From NCBI GenBank assembly GCA_030077755.1, contig JAQJZZ010000007.1:1922001-1986000 (forward strand): a stretch of 64,000 nucleotides of DNA, given 5' to 3'. The notes under the pieces were generated by a model that saw nothing but the letters and a program-made list of their open reading frames with translations, ran no database searches and was not told the origin of the DNA. The DNA is from Filosporella fistucella (taxonomy: Eukaryota > Ascomycota > Leotiomycetes > Helotiales). Both the position numbers and the translations under genes were made by a program. Positions 58,799 to 64,000 of the stretch are shown in pieces (within the stretch, counting starts at the first letter, position 1; each line of letters opens with the position of its first letter).

Positions 58799-61521
58799 TT
58801 AAAAAGCAGCACCGCCAACGCCCTCACCAGCTAACAACCGAACGTGTCTCTCTGTGAGTTCACTGCTCAATGCCATACGGCTTGCATCTCGGCTCAGCTT
58901 ATTATACTCCCTCAAGTTTTGCTTTAGAGTTTCCTCCTTAGCCAAGTATTTCTCTCTCAAACCCTGTTCCTCCTCGGCATGCTTCTTCAGTCTAGCAGCG
59001 AGGTCACCAGAGATACCCGACGCAGTAGGATCAATTCTGCCACCAGGCATAATCTGAGGCAGGTTGGCCATAGCAGGGTGAGGACGAGGTCCATTATTGG
59101 CTGCGGCGACAGAGTTGTTGCGGCCGTAAACACTTGATGCATGCTGAAGCGAAGGGCGTGAAGGAATACCAGCTCTGGGCCCAGTAGGAATACTAGGTCC
59201 TGTTGGAACTGTTGCTGAGGATGGGCCGGAAGGAATAGATGGGGAAGGACTTGGAGTGGGACGAGATGGAGTAGTGGCTTTTGGAGTAGTGTCTACAGCT
59301 GGTCGATGTGGCGCAGCTCCCCAAGAACTGGTGTCTGGCCTTGGACCTCTATCCATACCGAATGAACCTCTTCCTCCCCTCATGCTGTACCCACCACGAG
59401 CAGGTGGAACATATCCACGTGGTCCGGCAGGTGGTATAACAGGTCCTGATGTATCTTGTCTGTAAGCCAATGACGCTGGAGCTCTTGGGGCGGATGGGGC
59501 GGGCGCTGAGAAATTTCGCCCACCGCTTGGTCCGGTTGGAGCTCTGAATGCAGTAGATGATTGATAGCCAGCTGGGCCACGAGGTGGCGATCTTGCAGTG
59601 CGAGGCGGGCTTCTCGCGGTACGAGGCGGTGATCGTGCGGGGCGAACAGGTGAGCGTTCTCGCGGAGTCGAGCGTGCAGAGTCCCTATCACGATGTTGCG
59701 ATTGCACAGCTGGTGAGCGTTCTCGGGTAGGGGGAGATCGACCTCTTGAGTCTCGAGATGATGGTTGACCTGTGATACGCAAGCGATCAGGGTGAATTGG
59801 GGGAGAAGAGCGACGAGATGTATTTCCAGAGGTTTGACCTGACGGTGGTTGGATAGGGGAAGGTGATCTGCGTCTCCAGTTTGAAGAGCTTGGGCCGGTG
59901 GGTGCTCGATCGTTTCGATCATTCCTGCGTTCGGAGCTTCTGGAGCGGGGGCGGAAACTTCGGGGGCCTAGATAGAGTCAGCCTTAAGTCCAGAGAGATA
60001 TACTGAGAATTGTGGCACAATGGACCATATCGAACAGAAACTTACCAGCAGGTGGAGATCGGTTGCGGATAGGAGATCTAGCACGGACAGGTGACCTGTT
60101 GCGAATTGGGGATCGGGGACGCATTGGTGATCTGGCTCGAGTTGGTCGATCGCGGTCATAAGGAGATCTTGATCTTCTTCTGAATGCCATTCTATCAGTA
60201 CCAATTGCTGAATCTAAGTCTGTGCGAACAAACCGATCGTCACGTCTTGGTGGTGATCTTGCTCTTCTGTCGTCGTCTCTGCGAGGAGAAAATCTTCTCG
60301 GAGATGGACTTCTGCGGGGTGATCTGGGACGCGCTCGCCAGTTATCTCTAGGTGGTGTGCGATCTCGTCGTGGAGGAGTTCTGGATCGGCGTCGATTAGG
60401 TTGCCAGCTATCGGTGATAGGAGATCTGGCTCGGTCTCTTCGAGGTGATCTATTGCGGTCTCTATCCCCTCGAAAAGAATCGATTCTGGGTGATCGAGGA
60501 CGACCACCAGATGGCCTATACGATTCTCCTCGACCCATCATTGTGACGTCTCCCTCTCGGCTGTTTGGCTTTGTGTTAGCAGGCGTGGTCAAAACTTTAA
60601 GGTGTGTACCGCAAATTGAGAAACAGCGCCAGATCACATGGTAGTTTTCCGTGTCGTCAAAAGAGGAAAAGCGCTAGCTTGGTGTTTACTCTGTTGAGAA
60701 TTACTTGCGCTCTGCTGAAGTTTTCGCTGAGAGACTGAACGAGGCTGGGAAAAGGGCCAGAGGCAAGGCTGCAACAGGACTTTAGAGCAATCGAAAAATT
60801 TGCCAAAGATTCGTGGCTGTCTGCGTTAAAGCGCAACTGAAACCGAAACTTTGTGTATGTATTTCAGAAGATTGCTTGCAAGACTGAACTGGGACAGGTA
60901 AATGTCCCCAGGCAAGGGAGGGCTGCCGTCCCAAGAAGTTGGTGTTTCAAGCACAGATTACAATGCCCATAATCTCCAATTCGACTATTCATCGAGTGTG
61001 TAGAAACGGTACATCCAGTTTCATATGGTGGCCTGTCTCCCTTCCAGTCTGCAACGACCCAAGCACGAACCGATTTGATGAGGCTGGGTTCTGTATAGAG
61101 CATACAAGGCGTTCTGAGTTTTCCAGGCTTCTCCAATGGTATACTATGTTCCGGCAATATGTCTTTCAACAAGTTTTGAACCCCAGAACGATGTGTATCA
61201 ACCCAGCGCATGCAGTGCCCGCTTATAGAAGTCTATAGCTGCAGATATCCAGTCCGGATTTATTATGATTCTCGTGCCAGAATTGTATAAGGTTGGTAGT
61301 TTTTATGTTCGTTGTGCCTCGAATGGGGGCGTCCCCGATTGTTGGTAAAGCTCCAGATTACCCCTCCACTCCTCCCACTTCCGGAATATGTAGCATTGCC
61401 TGACAAGCTGAAGATGTGCAATCCAGAGCACAAGCAGAAACGGGTTTCAACAGTAACATCAAGAAATCGTGACTAACCTGCGATCCCGACGATCTCTGTC
61501 CCTATCCCTATCTCTATCCAT
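58799..61521 (-). CDS. SR-rich (Arg/Ser-repeat) protein, 575 aa
   Basis: Three exons: 61521-61478, 60560-60046 and 59967-58799, with introns of 917 and 78 nt; the total is 1728 nt and the frame closes. The protein starts MDRDRDRDRDRRDRSREGD. Most of residues 15-290 are RS, RSP, SPRR and RTPP repeats (RRSPSPRRFSPRRDDDRR, RARSPIRNRSPV), as in SR-related splicing or matrix proteins. A Pro/Gly/Ser-rich middle has RGGYSMRGGRGSFG. The last about 85 residues are a charged helix, AARLKKHAEEEQGLREKYLA, followed by LRLAGEGVGG-like sequence (HVRLLAGEGVGGAAF). No RRM is visible. A role in mRNA processing is likely from composition, but a specific orthologue is not assigned. It could start at the internal ATG 60541 if the 5' exon is not used. 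Confidence 0.78.
60561..61477 (-). other. Unusually long 917-nt first intron of the SR-rich gene
   Basis: Donor CAG|GTTAGT at 61477 and acceptor AAACAG at 60561-60566 are both consensus, and the join gives a continuous Arg-rich frame. All but one of the other introns in the window are 44-224 nt. Frames inside on both strands (about 100 codons) lack support. Confidence 0.65.
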
Positions 61522-62172
61522 TGTGGTGGGTAGTTATAGCTGTACCGTTCTTTCAGGAAATAATCTGCGGCCTTGGTGTTTAGGAAACAGTCTGCAGTAG
61601 CAGGTATAGTTTTTGTGGGATGTTTATTTGTATAAAATTCGTAAATCGCCGATATATCAAGTTTGCCAACTGTGAAGCTCCAAAACCAAATTTTGGGAAT
61701 CGCGTCGTGACATGCGGCCGCTAGCGTGGAGCCTCATTCACGTGCGTGACATAGCGGGCCGAGCCTAAATAGGGGCAAGTTTGGCTACAATTGACATATA
61801 AGTCTCAGATATAGCGATGAAAATTTATGTTATTACTATGCTACGTTTTGTAGCCGTTGTAACTTGAATTGTCTATGTCATGAGCAATAGGAACAAAATA
61901 CCATCTCCCTTCGTAGGATGGATCCAGGGCATTATAGCTTGCATATTCTCGACATTGCATGTTCTCTGGATGTTGAGAAGACTCTTGGCAAAGGCACTTT
62001 TATGACCTTTGGCAGCTATTCAATATTCATTACAACAAAGACTTCAATATAGTTAACTGCAAAGGCCTGCGTCATAAAATGCCATGTAAACGTGCTTTTC
62101 AATTCTGATATTACACAATCAAGTACAATGAACCCAGCACCTGGTTCTGAACGCCAGTTATGCTTCCCGCAC
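61522..62172. other. Spacer between the SF3B2 3' end and the SR-gene promoter
   Basis: No gene is supported. CACGTG-like text near 61738-61745 (TTCACGTGCGTGAC) and a NotI-like GCGGCCGC near 61715 stand out in a likely promoter. Confidence 0.45.
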
Positions 62173-63972
62173 CTAAAATCGGTAAGATCGTTCTCTCTTT
62201 TCACCTCTCTTCTCCTCGTCTCTCTTTTGTCGTTTTCGACTTTCCTGTGCAATCATGTCACTGAGATCTTCTTCGAAGGCCCAAGGACCTTTCTCTTCTT
62301 TCTTCTGCTGCTCAAATCTTCGTTTCACTTCCTCCTTGCTAATACCATCTTCCGAAGTGAGGGAATCTGGATCAAGAGCAACATCAACATCTCCCGGCTT
62401 CTTGCGCTTTCTACTCTCATCTTCTTGTCCAAGGACTGGTAGATGTGCATTCTGTGTGCCACGGATATCATAGGCACGCTCGCCACCGAAGAAACCTTCC
62501 GCTCTGATTTGCCGTTCTGGTATAACAGTATATGCTGATCTTGGGCCAGTTGACTCCTCGGTTTCAGTGCCCCTACGTTGTTTCCGAAGATCAAAGTCTC
62601 CACCAACGCCCATCTCACCAGCAAACTCGGAAGGAACAGTTGATGCCATTCCACCTGGGGTTTCCAAACCACTTGGGGTTTCGAGACCAGCGCTGACATC
62701 CTCTTCATCAGCTTCCTCCTCCTCGTCGCTCTCTTCCTCTTCTTCGGATTCTTCTTCTGGTGCTTGAAGCTCTCCCCAAAGAGTGCGCTCGACTGGTTCT
62801 CCAGCTTGAGTATTGACCTGAGGTTGCAATACACCAAAGATATCACCTCCATAAAGCGGTCTGTTAAACTCATCGACTGGAGGTTTGCCATATCCACCAG
62901 GATGGAAACCCCAAGCACCACCTGGAGGTGGGGGAGCGTTGAGACCAGGGATCTTGAGAGAAGGGTATGAAGGTGGGGGGCCAAATCTTTGCTGATTGAT
63001 CAACCATGGTGGTGGGGCTCCAGGGGGGATATTCAGGGCTTCTTTCAACTCGTCACTCAACTCTCCCGGACGCAAATGTCGTAGATTTGTCTCGTACTCT
63101 TTCCCTTCATAGTAAACCTCTCCATAGCGTGTCAATTCTGGCTTAGTTTGGAAGCGGAAAAAGGCTTCATACAACTTTTGATAATCGATATCCAACTTTC
63201 CCATCTTCGGTTGAACTCTTTCTCGTTGCTTTTGCTTCAAACTAGCTGAATCTTGCTTCTCCAAAACAGCATCGCGCATTTCCGCGATACCAGTCTCTTG
63301 AATAAATTTAGGAAGTGAAAAAGGTGGCTTTTCAACACCACGCTTGGAAGAGAGGTATTCCCGCTTTAATGACCAATGACTCGGAACCGGTACAACATTT
63401 CGATGTGATTTGATCTGGACCAGTAATTGTGGATCTGATGCAGAGGTATCCGTCCATTCCACCAGTTCAGGCTTCTGCACCAAAGCTTTCAACTCTGCAA
63501 CCGAAAGCTTGTCTCGTTCCTTTCTCTTCTTCTTGGAGAGCTTTGGCTCCTTGTCTGTTTCATCATCCTCCTCTGGAATCTCATCATCATCTCCAAAGTA
63601 CATCTCTCCCTTGTCCCCAACTTCTGCCTCCTTTTCAGCCTCGTTCTCTTGTGCACTAGCCGTGAATCGCTCCATAATGCCTTTAAACATTTCATAGTTT
63701 GGATCATCTTCGCTGATGTCTAGGGATGTGATGTCTGGTTGTAATGGATCCTCGTCTTCGGGCTTGACAGGAGGCTCAGGCGCAGAAACAGGTGCTATCT
63801 CTGGCTCTTTTTCTGGCTCTGGAGTTGGGGTAACCTATTTCCTGTCAGTATTAGATCCCAATAGTATGAGATTGAGTTTACTAGCCTGTGACTTCTTCTG
63901 CTCCTTCTTCTTTGCGCGACGCATCTGATTTTTTGACATCTTCACGGGTGCCATCTTGACGGCTGAGGGCAT
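62173..63972 (-). CDS. cus1: Splicing factor 3B subunit 2 (SF3B2/Cus1/SAP145 homologue); 5' end close to window edge
   Basis: SF3b subunit 2 is part of the U2 snRNP and helps hold it on the intron branch region. Exons seen: 63972-63886 and 63834-62173; the 51-nt intron uses a GC donor (CAG|GCTAGT) and an AG acceptor, joined in phase 0. The start at 63972 gives 582 aa; the frame stays open to the window edge, so an earlier start cannot be excluded. N-terminus MSKNQMRRAKKKEQKKSQ is typical. The DUF382 region includes VEWTDTSASDPQLLVQIKSH, VPVPSHWSLKREYLSSKRG and PPFSLPKFIQETGI. The PSP domain has GELSDELKEALNIPPGAPPP, then WLINQQRFGPPPSYPSLKIP and RPLYGGDIFGV. An acidic EEESEEEEESDEEEEADEED run follows, then a basic C-terminus. 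Identity is secure. Confidence 0.94.
63835..63885 (-). other. GC-AG intron in the SF3B2 gene
   Basis: The only phase-compatible donor is CAG|GCTAGT; the usable GT nearby (GTAAAC) would shift the frame before VTPTPEPE. A CTAATACTGAC branch-like sequence lies before the GAAATAG acceptor. Confidence 0.75.
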
Positions 63973-64000
63973 GACGCCCTTGAACGATAGCGTTCGTCTC

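Overview
The window looks like nuclear DNA of a filamentous ascomycete. The reasons are many short spliceosomal introns (about 44-60 nt, GT..AG, CTRAY-type branch sites), a eukaryotic tRNA with a pol III T-run, and recognisable fungal orthologues (cofilin, Ufd1, Lin1, Rvb2, SF3b subunit 2, an ARN-type siderophore permease). Protein style and gene content suggest a leotiomycete, probably a Sclerotiniaceae relative. That assignment is an inference, since no search was run.

There are two halves. The left and centre (about 0.6-46 kb) are gene-poor, with long AT-rich spacers, degenerate minisatellites and gene relics. Here lies a dispersed family of small, lysine- or acid-rich presumptive nuclear proteins carrying a short Myb/SANT-like three-helix domain: 14.6-15.5, 16.2-17.4, 20.9-21.6, 25.1-25.5, 36.4-39.1 (minus) and 40.9-42.1 kb (plus). 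A larger protein at 6.0-8.9 kb has a possible related segment. Five members share a phase-0 intron at the same place in the domain, just before the [VI]-[DN]-[FWY] motif. Between them lie an 81-aa orphan gene (13.9 kb; a broken relative sits at 2.8 kb), a GPI-type cell-wall protein with 20 tandem nonapeptides (27.4-28.9 kb), a siderophore permease whose promoter has two perfect ATCWGATAA sites (31.3-33.5 kb), a putative amidoligase (43.3-45.2 kb) and an intron-bearing tRNA-Ala(AGC) (46.4 kb).

The right part (47.3-64.0 kb) is a compact housekeeping block: ufd1 and lin1 (divergent), rvb2 (convergent with lin1), a 1193-aa coiled-coil protein, an SR-rich protein and SF3b subunit 2. Several of these act in pre-mRNA splicing (Lin1/U5 snRNP, SF3B2/U2 snRNP, probably the SR-rich protein). 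The extreme left end is the 5' part of cofilin.

Exon models were read by hand from splice signals and checked for reading-frame closure; no transcripts were available. Spacers described as empty mean that I saw no supported feature, not that none exists.
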